This document shows, in pieces, positions 17,753 through 27,275 of a DNA stretch of 64,000 nt. Within the stretch, counting starts at the first letter, position 1; the number at the start of each line of letters is the position of its first letter. The DNA comes from Clostridium tyrobutyricum DSM 2637 = ATCC 25755 = JCM 11008 (GTDB taxonomy: Bacteria; Bacillota; Clostridia; Clostridiales; Clostridiaceae): assembly GCF_000359585.1 (NCBI RefSeq), contig NZ_APMH01000010.1, positions 1-64,000 of the forward strand, written 5' to 3'. Position numbers and translations under genes: made by a program. The notes beneath the pieces are model-generated. The model was given only the letters and a program-made list of their open reading frames with translations. It was not told the DNA's origin and did not search any database.

Positions 17753-18484
17753 ATGACTGATTTTAAAAATTATATATATGTAGCAAGCTGTGTTTTTACT
17801 AGAGAAAATCCAGCTTTAAGTGTAAAAATTCAAAATTATTTAAAAAAACGATTTCGCATGCAGATAATAAGATGTTGTGTTCCAAAGTACAAGCTTAATG
17901 AATTTACAGTTCAAATGCCAGAGTGGCTGCAACAGCGCTGGAGAGACACTCCTGATTTTAAAGGTTTTACTCCAGATAATAAAATGGTATATGTATGCCA
18001 CAATTGTTCTGCTATTTTTCAGGAAACAATGCCTGAAATAAAAAGGGTTTCACTATGGGAGCTTATTTTAAGTGATCCAGAGTATCCTTTTCCCGACTAC
18101 TTGCATGAGAAGATGACAGTACAGGATTGTTGGCGTTCTTATGATAATTTTTCAGAACAAAAAGCTGTACGTTCATTATTAAAGAAAATGAACATAGATA
18201 TTGTAGAACAAGAAGAAAATTATGAAAAGACCAAGTTTTGTGGTATATCTTTGTATAAACCTGCCCCAGGGAGAAATTTGAAATTAGCCCCTAGGAGATT
18301 TGTAGAAAATGCAGATGGAAAGTTTATTCCACATACAAAAGAACAGCAGATACAATTGATGCGGGAACACTGTAAAAAAATCACTACGGATAAAGTTGTT
18401 GCATACTGCCACTATTGTGTTAAAGGACTTGAACTTGGAGAAAAACATGTAAAGCATCTGGCAAGTCTATTGTTTGATGTTTAA
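17753..18484 (+). CDS. Cys-rich protein with CCG/HdrB-like motifs, function unknown
   Basis: A 243-residue soluble protein. It opens with YVASCVFTRENP, then IIRCCVP, VCHNCSAIFQE, FCGISLY and VVAYCHYCVKGLELG. Paired cysteines in CC, C-x-x-C and FCG contexts resemble the CCG domain of heterodisulfide reductase HdrB/HdrD and GlpC, which binds a noncubane iron-sulfur cluster. The usual full CCG signature is not present, so I call this resemblance only. The gene stands alone behind GGAGGGA with a long upstream region. A redox or disulfide role is a guess. Confidence 0.55.
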   Translation: MTDFKNYIYVASCVFTRENPALSVKIQNYLKKRFRMQIIRCCVPKYKLNEFTVQMPEWLQQRWRDTPDFKGFTPDNKMVYVCHNCSAIFQETMPEIKRVSLWELILSDPEYPFPDYLHEKMTVQDCWRSYDNFSEQKAVRSLLKKMNIDIVEQEENYEKTKFCGISLYKPAPGRNLKLAPRRFVENADGKFIPHTKEQQIQLMREHCKKITTDKVVAYCHYCVKGLELGEKHVKHLASLLFDV

Positions 18485-18512
18485 AATTTACGTTTAGAAA
18501 TTTTATTTTAAG

Positions 18513-18959
18513 TTAGGCTGGTTCCTCTTTATTAGTAATATACCAAGTATCATTGGCTGCCTGTATAGTAAATTTAACAGGAACATCACAAGAACCGCTT
18601 ATCGTTTTATTCTGTGAGTCTTTTATAGTGATTGAATAAATCATATTTTCATAAGTTGTACCATTTTTAGTTTCTTGAGATTTTTGCTTTAAATCAAGAT
18701 TGATTTTAACAGGCTTTTTATATTGCTTATCATTTAATGAATATACCTTATATACATTTATATTATTAAAAACAGCTTCTGACATATGTTTGGATATTTC
18801 ATTTGAATATCCACTTTGAGTTAAAAAAGATTCTTTTACAATGGTATATATCTCATTTCTATCTATATTGCTATTTTGAGTGTTTTTATTACATGAAGTA
18901 AAAACAAATGTAAAAATGAATATTGTTACAAATAGAATATACTTTTTATTTTTAATCAA
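18513..18959 (-). CDS. Small lipoprotein
   Basis: About 148 residues. A short positively charged start (KNKKY), a hydrophobic stretch and the lipobox FTSC predict lipidation of Cys and anchoring on the outer face of the membrane. The rest is a hydrophilic beta-rich domain with no family I recognise. I prefer the TTG at 18959, which has AAAGGA upstream; another TTG lies six codons earlier. It converges with the Cys-rich gene, 28 bases between stops. Confidence 0.65.
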   Translation of the reverse strand: MIKNKKYILFVTIFIFTFVFTSCNKNTQNSNIDRNEIYTIVKESFLTQSGYSNEISKHMSEAVFNNINVYKVYSLNDKQYKKPVKINLDLKQKSQETKNGTTYENMIYSITIKDSQNKTISGSCDVPVKFTIQAANDTWYITNKEEPA

Positions 18960-18977
18960 TATATCAAATCCTTTCAA

Positions 18978-19296
18978 TACTCCATCAATTTTTTATACCT
19001 GCAATTCATATATAATTTGTGTTATGATTTATTTTTTAAGTTATACAACTTAATATAATATACTCTATATAAAAAGAATATCATAACTTGTATTTTTATT
19101 CTAAATTATGATTATAATTAAAAAGTAGATTATGAAAATATAATATTAATTTAAGATACTGTTTGAGTTCAAGAAAAGTATAGTTTTGTGGAATCATTAA
19201 ATCTATAAATTTTAAATGTAATTAACAAATAAGATTACAATATATAGACTATTATAAATATAATAGTCTATTAATATATTTGTTTATATAATTGTA
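18978..19296. other. AT-rich intergenic region
   Basis: No coding frame or RNA motif seen. It contains the upstream region of the lipoprotein gene on the minus strand and leads into the ars promoter on the plus strand. Confidence 0.4.
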
Positions 19297-19345
19297 TTGA
19301 TATTGCATAGATAATCATCTATATTATATATAGATGATTATCTAT
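19297..19345 (+). promoter_or_regulatory. ars promoter overlapped by an ArsR operator palindrome
   Basis: TTGATA (19297-19302) and TATATT (19320-19325) with a 17-base spacer. A perfect inverted repeat with 18-base arms and a 3-base centre (19307-19345, arm ATAGATAATCATCTATAT) covers the spacer, the -10 box and the start site. That is the expected layout for ArsR repression relieved by arsenite or antimonite. Confidence 0.8.
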
Positions 19346-19362
19346 ATATAAGGGGCGATTTT

Positions 19363-19683
19363 ATGAAATTAGATTACGAGTTATATGCAAAAATATTTAA
19401 ATCATTATCTGATCAAAGTAGGCTAAAAATTATTGATATATTATCCTGTGGAGAGAAATGTGCCTGTGATTTACTAGAAGACTTTGATTTTACACAGCCT
19501 ACCCTATCTCATCACATGAAAGTATTAATGGATTGTAAAATTGTTAAATGCAGAAAAGAAGGTATATGGAGTTATTATTCATTAGATAAAAATAGTACGG
19601 ATAAATTAGAACTATTTTTAATGAATATTATAACAGATACAGAAGATTGTATTTGTAAAAATAGTAATCAGTGTGAAATATAA
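19363..19683 (+). CDS. arsR: ArsR-family metalloid-responsive repressor
   Basis: A 106-residue winged-helix repressor. The inducer-binding region reads CGEKCACDLL, giving the paired cysteines of arsenite sensors, and TQPTLSHHMKVLMDCKIV is the recognition helix. A C-terminal cluster CICKNSNQC adds more cysteines. Arsenite binding releases it from the large palindrome overlapping its own promoter. It heads the arsR-acr3-arsC operon. Confidence 0.9.
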   Translation: MKLDYELYAKIFKSLSDQSRLKIIDILSCGEKCACDLLEDFDFTQPTLSHHMKVLMDCKIVKCRKEGIWSYYSLDKNSTDKLELFLMNIITDTEDCICKNSNQCEI

Positions 19684-19726
19684 AATAAATTAATATAATT
19701 GAATTAAAAATATGGGGGAAGTATAT

Positions 19727-20767
19727 ATGAAAAATAAATTATCAGTACTTGATCGTTATTTAACATTATGGATATTCACTGCCATGTTTGCAGGGATTTT
19801 ATTAGGATGGGGAGTACCAGAAATATCCCAAGTCTTGGCTAATCTATCTGTAGGCACTACATCTATACCTATAGCTGTTGGGCTTATTTTAATGATGTAT
19901 CCACCACTTGCTAAAGTAAACTACAAAGAACTTGGAAAAGTATTTAAATCTCCAAGGGTATTATCACTATCACTTATTCAGAACTGGGTTATAGGGCCTA
20001 TATTAATGTTTGTACTTGCAGTATTATTTTTACATGCATACCCAGCATACATGACAGGTCTTATTCTTATTGGTCTTGCTAGGTGCATTGCTATGGTTAT
20101 TATATGGAATAGTCTTGCAGATGGTGATACGGAATATGCAGCTGCACTTGTAGCGTTCAATTCTATATTCCAGGTTATATTCTATTCTATATATGCCTAT
20201 ATATTTATAACTGTACTTCCAACCTGGTTTGGACTTACAGGTTATAGTGTGGATATTTCAATGGTAAAAATAGCCTCTTCCGTTGTAGTTTATCTTGGAA
20301 TTCCTTTTGTATTTGGAATGTTAACAAGATTACTTCTTGAGCCTAAAATGGGTACAGAGTGGTACACAAAAAAGTTTATTCCTAAAATAAGCCCTCTGGC
20401 TTTGATAGCACTATTGTTTACTATTATTGTGATGTTTACTTTTAAGGGAAAATATATTATACAATTGCCATTAGATGTAATTAGAATTGCTATACCGCTT
20501 GTAATCTATTTTGTAGTTATGTTTTCAGTTTCATTTTTTATAAGCTATAGATCAAAGATAGATTATAAGAAAACAGCTACACTTTCATTTACTGCTGCAA
20601 GTAATAATTTTGAGCTTGCTATAGCTGTTGCTGTTGCTGTATTTGGTATAGAGTCAAAAGAAGCTTTTACAGCAGTGATAGGGCCCTTGATTGAAGTACC
20701 TGTAATGATAGGACTCGTAAATGTATCATTGCATTGGGGAAAGAGGTATTTTGCATTAAAGAAATAG
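19727..20767 (+). CDS. acr3: Arsenite efflux permease, ACR3 family
   Basis: A 346-residue ten-helix transporter that expels arsenite using the proton gradient. The essential cysteine of ACR3 proteins is Cys120 in [19 protein letters not shown], and the C-terminal [16 protein letters not shown] motif is intact. I take the ATG at 19727, since GGGGGAAG just upstream is the ribosome binding site, and discard an ATG 15 bases earlier. It follows arsR by 43 bases. Confidence 0.95.
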   Translation: MKNKLSVLDRYLTLWIFTAMFAGILLGWGVPEISQVLANLSVGTTSIPIAVGLILMMYPPLAKVNYKELGKVFKSPRVLSLSLIQNWVIGPILMFVLAVLFLHAYPAYMTGLILIGLARCIAMVIIWNSLADGDTEYAAALVAFNSIFQVIFYSIYAYIFITVLPTWFGLTGYSVDISMVKIASSVVVYLGIPFVFGMLTRLLLEPKMGTEWYTKKFIPKISPLALIALLFTIIVMFTFKGKYIIQLPLDVIRIAIPLVIYFVVMFSVSFFISYRSKIDYKKTATLSFTAASNNFELAIAVAVAVFGIESKEAFTAVIGPLIEVPVMIGLVNVSLHWGKRYFALKK

Positions 20768-20845
20768 AAAATTCCAATGGAATCTATATCAATCATGAAA
20801 TATCAGTATAAAAGTAATATTAGAATTTAATACAGGAGGAACAAA

Positions 20846-21252
20846 ATGAGACCAAAAGTGGCTTTTTATGTGTCCATAATTCGTGCAGATCACAGATGGC
20901 TGAAGCAATAGGAAGACTATATGGAAAAGATGTCTTTGATTCGTATTCAGCTGGTACTGAAACTAAATTTGAAATAAATAAAGATGCAGTTAGAACGATT
21001 AAGAAAGTATACAGTATTGACATAAATGCAGTTCAACATGTTAAGCTTATTAATGATTTACCTGAAATTGATATAGTAATAAAGATGGGATGTAATGTTG
21101 AATGTCCATTTTTGCCATCTAAATGTGAAGAAGATTGGGGACTTGAAGATCCTACGGGAAAAAGCGACGAGGAATTTATTAAAACAGCTGAAATAATTGA
21201 GGAAAAAGTAAAAAATCTAATAAAAAAAATAATAAGTAAAGAAATTAAATAA
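20846..21252 (+). pseudogene. arsC: Arsenate reductase (thioredoxin-linked, LMW phosphatase fold), frameshifted
   Basis: The ATG at 20846 follows a perfect GGAGGA and reads MRPKVAF, but then leaves the frame. One base appears to be missing in or next to CTTTTTA at 20862-20868; from 20869 the correct frame continues CVHNSCRSQMAEAIGRL, which holds the catalytic Cys loop and arginine, then GCNVECPF with the resolving cysteines and EDWGLEDPTGK. With one base restored the protein would be about 135 residues, normal for the family. As read, the catalytic loop is not translated from the normal start. A homopolymer sequence error is the main alternative. Confidence 0.85.
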
Positions 21253-21257
21253 GTTTA

Positions 21258-21291
21258 TTGACAATTACATTCTACACTTGTAGAATGTAAT
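21258..21291 (+). promoter_or_regulatory. blaI promoter containing a BlaI-type operator
   Basis: TTGACA (21258-21263) and TAGAAT (21281-21286), spacer 17. A perfect inverted repeat, ATTACATTCTACA, CT, TGTAGAATGTAAT (21264-21291), fills the spacer and -10 box. TACA/TGTA half-sites are typical for BlaI/MecI repressors, so this is probably autorepression. Confidence 0.8.
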
Positions 21292-21308
21292 TACAGGAGG
21301 TGTTATTA

Positions 21309-21677
21309 TTGTCAATTATAAAAATCCCTGAATCAGAACTGGAAATTATGAAGGCTATATGGTCAAGCCAAATTCCAGTATCTTCTAAGGAAATAGTTAA
21401 AATTATGGAAGATAGGAAAGGGTGGAAAATTACAACTGTTCTAACACTACTTTCACGCCTGACAAAGAAAAAATTTATAGATGCAAAGAGGGAAAAAAGG
21501 ATTACCTATTACACGCCAATTGTAACAGAAGGTGAATATTTAGGATTTGAAACAAAGGATTTTTTCCAAAAGGTTCATGGAAATTCATTAAAAAGTTTTA
21601 TTACCACACTTCATGATAATGATGATATTAGCGATGATGATCTAGATGAACTGGAAAAGTGGATTAAAAACAGATGA
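21309..21677 (+). CDS. blaI: BlaI/MecI/CopY-family repressor
   Basis: A 122-residue winged-helix repressor: ESELEIMKAIWSSQIPVSSKEIV begins the family domain and WKITTVLTLLSRLTKKKFI is the recognition region, followed by a dimerisation tail. AGGAGG at 21295-21300 fits a TTG start at 21309. BlaI is normally inactivated when the partner M56 sensor protease (BlaR1) detects a cell-wall antibiotic. Here the partner gene overlaps the stop by 4 bases but is disrupted, so normal induction is probably lost. Confidence 0.88.
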   Translation: MSIIKIPESELEIMKAIWSSQIPVSSKEIVKIMEDRKGWKITTVLTLLSRLTKKKFIDAKREKRITYYTPIVTEGEYLGFETKDFFQKVHGNSLKSFITTLHDNDDISDDDLDELEKWIKNR

Positions 21678-22441
21678 TATCTATGTTGGAAATTTTTATA
21701 AAAGAGTTATTACATGCATCTTTAGTAGGAAGTTTGGGTATTATTGTCATTGTATTTTTGCAAAAAACTCTATTTAAAAGATATACTCATGCATTTTGTT
21801 ACTATATATGGCTAGCTGTAGTAATAAGAATGATTGTACCTTTTAAAATTCCAATTTACTTATCTCAAGAAGTATATAAATTTTTTGGATAATTAAAGAA
21901 ATCAGACATAAAAGAGAGAAAATTATACGCATTGACTCTCATTAATTCTCTAAGACTTAATAAAAATAATGCATTTCAAAATAATCTTACTATGGGATTC
22001 AATAGTAAGAAAAATATATTAAGAGGGAGACTGGAAAATATGCTGAATTTAAAAAAACGAAAAAAAGGTGTAACTATAGGTGCTCTGGCTGTGATATTAA
22101 CGATAAGTTCAGTAATTAGTGTAAATGCTTTTGCTAAAAACAGTTCTAGTTCTGTAGATAGAACCAATACATCAATTAATAAAACTGTAAAAACTAATAC
22201 ACAAAATAATGTAAGAATTGTATATTCAGGTAAAACAAAAGATATGCCGCAAAAATATAAAAATATGTTTAATATTAAAGATTCTACAGAAGACAACACT
22301 AAATCAATAGTAATTACAGGTTTTAAAGAGTATACTTATTCAAATGCACCAGAATCTGCAAAGAAACAATATGAAGAAGCTTGTAAAAAATTAAATATAA
22401 AGCCAGATCCATCTCATGTTATATTTGCTCATGAAAAATAA
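21674..22441 (+). pseudogene. BlaR1/MecR1-like M56 peptidase with internal deletion and stop codon
   Basis: The first 72 codons encode two membrane helices of an M56 sensor (LEIFIKELLHASLVGSLGII, then YYIWLAVVIRMIVPF). A TAA at 21890-21892 interrupts the frame. The same frame then resumes with KLYALTLINSL and NLTMGFNSKKNILRGRLENML, the part just after the protease core, a further membrane helix and a roughly 110-residue extracytoplasmic tail. The HExxH zinc-protease segment and about 200 residues are missing. Translation of the second part alone from an internal TTG is possible but would give no protease. Coupled to blaI by ATGA. Confidence 0.8.
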
Positions 22442-22625
22442 AATTTTATTAGTATAATCTAGTATTTTCAACGGATATTATAGGTAATTGTGGATAATTA
22501 TTGACGCAGTTACTTTTTTGTTTTAAACATAATTTTTATAGAAAACTATTGTAGACAGTTCAGCAATAGATGTAAACTAAATAATGCACAGTTATACGTT
22601 AGTACGGATTTAGAAAGGAATCAAA

Positions 22626-24992
22626 ATGAAATTAATAATAGCGGAAAAACCAAGCCTGGCAATGAATGTTGTCAAGAGTATTGGCAATATGAATAAACAT
22701 GACGGATACTTTGAAAACAGATATTATATTATAACTTTTGCATTTGGACATTTATTGCAGCTTTTCGATGTAGATGATTATTTTAATAGAGAAAAAACAA
22801 GATGGAGTTTAGAGGAACTGCCTTTCATCCCGGAAAGCTTTAGATTCAAGCTTAGAGATGATGGTGGAGTAAGAAAACAGTATGAAATTATAAGATCCTT
22901 GATTAAAAGAGACGATATATCCGAGATTGTAAATTGTGGTGATGCTGATCGCGAGGGGGAAGTAATTATAAACAATATAATTACTAGAATTTTTCATCAG
23001 GAAAATATAAAAAAGCCTGTAAAGAGATTATGGCTGCCTGAACAGACAACTCAAACTATACGCAATGAATTGAGAAATTTAAAAGATGACGAAGAGTATA
23101 AAAATCTGTACCATGAAGGCCTTGCAAGAACTTATCTTGATTGGACATATGGAATAAATCTAACCAGGTATTTAAGTATAAAATCCAAATCCTTTTTACC
23201 TGTAGGGCGTGTTCTGATACCTATAGTAAAGTTTGTCTATGATAGAGACAAAGCAATAGAGAATTTCAAGCCGGAAACTTATTTTGAAATAGGTGCAATT
23301 ATAAACAAAAACAACTTACAGATAAAGGCAAAACTAAAAGACAGGCATTTTTCAGCAGATGAAAGGAACAAGGCAGATGCCCTGTTAAATAGTTTGAAGG
23401 ATAAAAAAGCTGTAGTTAGTAAAGTTAAAAAGAGAACAGTTAAAAGGCAGCCTCCTAAATTATTTTCCCTTGATACTATCCAAAATAAAATGTTCAGACA
23501 GTATAAAATGGCACTGGATGATACTTTGAAGCATTTGCAAAAATTATATGAAGGCGGATATACGACTTATCCAAGAACCAATACTGAATATCTTGCAGAT
23601 ACGGAAAAGGGAAAAATAAAGCAGGTAATTGCAGCGGTAAAAGAAAAATTTAATGTGGATATAGGTTTTAAAGATAAGAAATCCATATTCAACAGCAGCA
23701 AGGTTGAAAGCCATAGTGCAATTACTCCTACAATTAAAATTCCAGATGAGGGACATTTAAGTGAAGGCGAAAGGAAGGTCTATAATTCAATAAAGAATAG
23801 ATTTATAAGCAATTTTTTAAATGAGGAAACGATAATTGAGGAAACTAGGGTGCTTATAAAAATAGGTGATGAATCCATAGAACTTAAAGGCAATGTTATA
23901 AAGCAGCAGGGATTTTTAAAGTATGAAAAATTGAAAAAGGATAATGAACTTCCTGAATTTATTGAAGGCGAGGAGCTTGATACAAAACTTTCAGTAGATG
24001 AAAAACAAACCCAAAAACCTAAAAATGTTACGGAATCCGAGCTCAATAATTTTCTTAAAAATCCTTTCAAGAAAAAGGAAGTTGAAGAACTGAAAAATAG
24101 CAATGATGACGATGAATACAAGGCTATTTTGGAAGGCTGCGAGATAGGTACTGTTGCAACAAGGTCGGGAATTATAAAAAATGCCAAACGCTATGAGTAC
24201 ATAAAAGAAATTAAATCACATTTGGAATGTGAGGAAAAAGGCATAAAATTAATAGAGGCTCTTGAAAAGCTGAAAATTAATCTGGATAAGGAAAAAACCG
24301 TTGAGTTTGGAAAGCAACTTAAAAATGTATATAAGGGCAATATAGAAATCAATAATATAGTAGATGAAGTTAAAGATGAATTGAATAATATAATTGCCAA
24401 TGGAAGTAGTATTCAAATCGATAGAATATACAGTCAAAAAAATAATAAAAAATTCAAAAGCCTTGGCGTTTGTCCAGTATGTAATAAAGGGAAGATAATA
24501 GTGGGCAGAACAGGGTATGGGTGCAGCAGATGGAAGGAAGACTGTAAATTTTTTATAGCCAAAACCATAGCGGGAAAAACCATAAGTGAGTCTACAGCAA
24601 AAAAGCTTATAAAGAATGGGAAAACCAATATTATAAAAGGTTTTAAAAACAGAGCTGGAAAAAGTTTTGATTCAGTGCTTGTTATTAAAGAAGGAAAAGT
24701 TGTCTTTGATTTTAGCCTGGAAAATAGAAGCTTGGGGAAATGCCCGATATGTGGAGAAGGAGAAATTACCTCCAATAAATCAGGATATGGATGCAGCAGG
24801 TGGAAAGAGGGCTGCAAGTTCTTTATAGGTAAGTGTATAGCAGGAAAAAACATAACTGAATCAATGGCCAAAAAACTTGTAAAAGATAAAAAAACCAATC
24901 TTATAAAAGGATTCAAGAGCAGGGCAGGCAAAAAATTTGATGCTGCATTGATAATTGATAAAGATGGAAAAATTGTTTTCATGTTTGAATAA
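22626..24992 (+). CDS. topB: DNA topoisomerase III
   Basis: A 788-residue type IA topoisomerase that relaxes and decatenates DNA. The Toprim domain begins LIIAEKPSLAMNVV and contains NCGDADREGE; the active-site tyrosine is Tyr315 in TTYPRTNTEYL. The C-terminus carries two copies of a roughly 95-residue unit starting CPVCNKGKI and CPICGEGEI, each with GYGCSRWKE and CKFFI, a zinc-binding repeat typical of clostridial TopB proteins. It stands alone; the 184 bases before it contain no other gene. Such enzymes can be chromosomal or come from conjugative elements; no transfer genes are nearby. Confidence 0.93.
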   Translation: MKLIIAEKPSLAMNVVKSIGNMNKHDGYFENRYYIITFAFGHLLQLFDVDDYFNREKTRWSLEELPFIPESFRFKLRDDGGVRKQYEIIRSLIKRDDISEIVNCGDADREGEVIINNIITRIFHQENIKKPVKRLWLPEQTTQTIRNELRNLKDDEEYKNLYHEGLARTYLDWTYGINLTRYLSIKSKSFLPVGRVLIPIVKFVYDRDKAIENFKPETYFEIGAIINKNNLQIKAKLKDRHFSADERNKADALLNSLKDKKAVVSKVKKRTVKRQPPKLFSLDTIQNKMFRQYKMALDDTLKHLQKLYEGGYTTYPRTNTEYLADTEKGKIKQVIAAVKEKFNVDIGFKDKKSIFNSSKVESHSAITPTIKIPDEGHLSEGERKVYNSIKNRFISNFLNEETIIEETRVLIKIGDESIELKGNVIKQQGFLKYEKLKKDNELPEFIEGEELDTKLSVDEKQTQKPKNVTESELNNFLKNPFKKKEVEELKNSNDDDEYKAILEGCEIGTVATRSGIIKNAKRYEYIKEIKSHLECEEKGIKLIEALEKLKINLDKEKTVEFGKQLKNVYKGNIEINNIVDEVKDELNNIIANGSSIQIDRIYSQKNNKKFKSLGVCPVCNKGKIIVGRTGYGCSRWKEDCKFFIAKTIAGKTISESTAKKLIKNGKTNIIKGFKNRAGKSFDSVLVIKEGKVVFDFSLENRSLGKCPICGEGEITSNKSGYGCSRWKEGCKFFIGKCIAGKNITESMAKKLVKDKKTNLIKGFKSRAGKKFDAALIIDKDGKIVFMFE

Positions 24993-25004
24993 AATATTTT
25001 CCAT

Positions 25005-25883
25005 CTATATAGTTCTTTTCTGTAATCTATTGACAATATAATCAATAAAATATTTAACGGCAAGGGATGGCTTTTCCTTGCATTTTAAAGCAATTTCCAT
25101 TGTACGATAGAAAGTTGGATTGGTTTCCTTGGCTAATATTTCATAAGGGCTTCTTGTAAGGACGAGTTCAGATAATATACTTATCCCAAGGTCATTTTCA
25201 ACCATGGACATTATAGTATAGTCGTCTTTGGCAATATAATGGATGTTGGGAGTTATGTTGTTGTCTTCAAAAATGTGTAAAATAATATTACTGTTGCCTG
25301 TTTCCAGTAAAATAAAAGGTTCGCTGGCAAGTGCCTGAATTGGAAAAAATTTTTCATGGGCATATTTATGATTCTTTGGGATTACCACTTTCAATTTATC
25401 ATTTTTGAGAAAAATTGTTTTAAAGTTCTTTTTATGAGGCGGACATGTAGAACCAAAATCAACAACGCCATTTGCTATCCACGTTTCTATTTCATTATAA
25501 TCGCCCTGTAGTAATTCAAATTTGATATTTGGGTATATAATTTTAAATTCTTTTATAAGAGGTGGCAGCCAATGGCAGGACACGCTTGAAAAAGTACCAA
25601 TTCTGATTAGCCCCGTTTTCATGTTCAAAAGTTCAAAAATCTTCTCAGAAAGTTTATGATGGCTGTTACTGATATTTCTAAGATAGGGAAGTAACTGTTC
25701 GCCTTCTGCAGTTAGCCAGACTCCTGAATGAGTCCTGTTTAGAAGCGATATACCAAGTTCCTTTTCTAAAGAGCTAATTATCTGACTTACAGCAGATTGT
25801 GTATAGTTAAAATATCCGGCAGCTTTTGTTAAATTACCCAATTCAATAACCTTCATAAGAACCTCATATCTTGAAATACGCAT
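25005..25883 (-). CDS. LysR-family transcriptional regulator
   Basis: A 292-residue regulator with an N-terminal HTH (LTKAAGYFNYTQSAVSQIISSLEKELG, residues about 18-45) and a periplasmic-binding-protein-like effector domain. It is divergent from the EamA transporter gene, with 138 bases between starts, the usual arrangement for LysR control of an exporter. Its effector is unknown. Confidence 0.88.
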   Translation of the reverse strand: MRISRYEVLMKVIELGNLTKAAGYFNYTQSAVSQIISSLEKELGISLLNRTHSGVWLTAEGEQLLPYLRNISNSHHKLSEKIFELLNMKTGLIRIGTFSSVSCHWLPPLIKEFKIIYPNIKFELLQGDYNEIETWIANGVVDFGSTCPPHKKNFKTIFLKNDKLKVVIPKNHKYAHEKFFPIQALASEPFILLETGNSNIILHIFEDNNITPNIHYIAKDDYTIMSMVENDLGISILSELVLTRSPYEILAKETNPTFYRTMEIALKCKEKPSLAVKYFIDYIVNRLQKRTI

Positions 25884-26021
25884 GTTTGTCAGCCCTTTCG
25901 TGCATTAGAAAATCTAATGTTAAATATAACAAAAGTTTGTTTTACTTATATAATACGTGATTATATAATAGATTTATAGAAAAGACAAGCATTATAATTT
26001 ATAAAATATGAGGTTAATATT

Positions 26022-26903
26022 ATGACACAGAAAAGAGCAAATCTATTACTTCTAACTGTTTCTATGGCATGGGGAACTTCCTATTTGCTTATGAAAATGG
26101 GACTTGGGGACATAGGTCCTTTCAATTTAATTGCACTCAGATTTGGACTTGCATTTTTCGTAACATTCGTTCTTCTTTTTAAAAGAGTTAAAGATGTAAA
26201 TATGAAAATAATTGTCCATAGTGCAATAATAGGACTTATATTGTTTTGTATATTTACAAGTATTTTGCTGGGACTTAAAGCAACAACAGCTTCCTCAGCA
26301 GGTTTCCTGGTAGGTACTACAGTAGTATTTGTACCTTTAATGCAGGTCTTTATAAATCACAAATTGCCTCAAATAAAAACAATACTGGGTATTTGTGTAG
26401 TACTTGCAGGTATAGGATTTCTAACTTTGAAAAATGGATTTGAGATGGATTTTGGATCAGTATTATGTTTACTGGGTGCAGTTTTTAATGCAATATATAT
26501 TATAACAACAAAGCATTTTGTTAAATCAGGGAATACATTGCAATTGGGAGTTTTTCAGTTGGGATTTGCCTCATTATTTGGAATTCTGTTTTCATTTATT
26601 TTTGAAATTCCCAAATTACCTGATACTCGAAATGGATGGATAGCAGTTTTAGGGCTTGCTGTAATATGCAGTGCTTATGGTTTTGTAGTACAACCTATAG
26701 CACAAAAATATACTACCCCGGAAAGTACCAGCTTTTCATTTGCATTGGAGCCAATATTTTCAGCTGTTTTTGCTTCTTTATTTTTACATGAGGTACTCGG
26801 CATTCAGGAGTATTTTGGAGGTGCACTTATACTGATGAGTTTGTTTATTTCTTCCCAAGGTAAAGCTAATGTTTCTAATAGATTACATGTTAAGACAAGA
26901 TAG
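26022..26903 (+). CDS. EamA/DMT-family transporter
   Basis: A 293-residue ten-helix protein made of two EamA repeats: SMAWGTSYLLMKMGL at the start of repeat one and CLLGAVFNAIYIITTKHFV at the start of repeat two. Such proteins export amino acids or other metabolites. The C-terminal segment FSFALEPIFSAVFASLFLHE is the conserved end of the second repeat. Probably regulated by the divergent LysR gene. Confidence 0.88.
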   Translation: MTQKRANLLLLTVSMAWGTSYLLMKMGLGDIGPFNLIALRFGLAFFVTFVLLFKRVKDVNMKIIVHSAIIGLILFCIFTSILLGLKATTASSAGFLVGTTVVFVPLMQVFINHKLPQIKTILGICVVLAGIGFLTLKNGFEMDFGSVLCLLGAVFNAIYIITTKHFVKSGNTLQLGVFQLGFASLFGILFSFIFEIPKLPDTRNGWIAVLGLAVICSAYGFVVQPIAQKYTTPESTSFSFALEPIFSAVFASLFLHEVLGIQEYFGGALILMSLFISSQGKANVSNRLHVKTR

Positions 26904-26966
26904 GGGCAGTAAACTATAAATTTTGAAAAGGCACAATAAATAATTTAATTATTTATTTACAGTATT

Positions 26967-27209
26967 TTGAATTCAAGGCATGGTGCAAAACAGTATTTGA
27001 TTTTTGCTGCTGCAAGTGAAAAAATGCTTGCAAGCTATTCTTATAGAGAATTGGAAAAGCTATTGGATGATAATAATTTCTTAATTTATGAACATTTGAT
27101 ACCTGATGAAATAACAGACCAGTATTTCAAAAAATATAATCAAGCAAATCCAGAATATCCAATAACAGCTTTTGATAATGTGAATTATTGTTTGGCGGTT
27201 AAACAATAA
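26967..27209 (+). pseudogene. C-terminal fragment of a SAM-dependent methyltransferase-like protein
   Basis: Eighty codons from a TTG without a convincing ribosome binding site. The peptide (KMLASYSYRELEKLLDDNNF, IYEHLIPDEITDQYF, NPEYPITAFDNVNYCLAVK) resembles the C-terminal end of leucine carboxyl methyltransferase-type SAM enzymes. The SAM-binding N-terminal two-thirds is absent. Identification is by resemblance and moderately uncertain; that it is a fragment seems clear. Confidence 0.5.
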
Positions 27210-27275
27210 AGACAAAATTAATAATTATAGATATAATTTTTATATAATGAATCTTATCTGAAGGGGAGATAAAGT

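Noticed and set aside
21932-22441. An independent exported protein following blaI
   Set aside because: Its start matches the post-protease region of M56 proteins and it lies in the same frame as the upstream 72-residue piece, so it is the end of the broken sensor gene.
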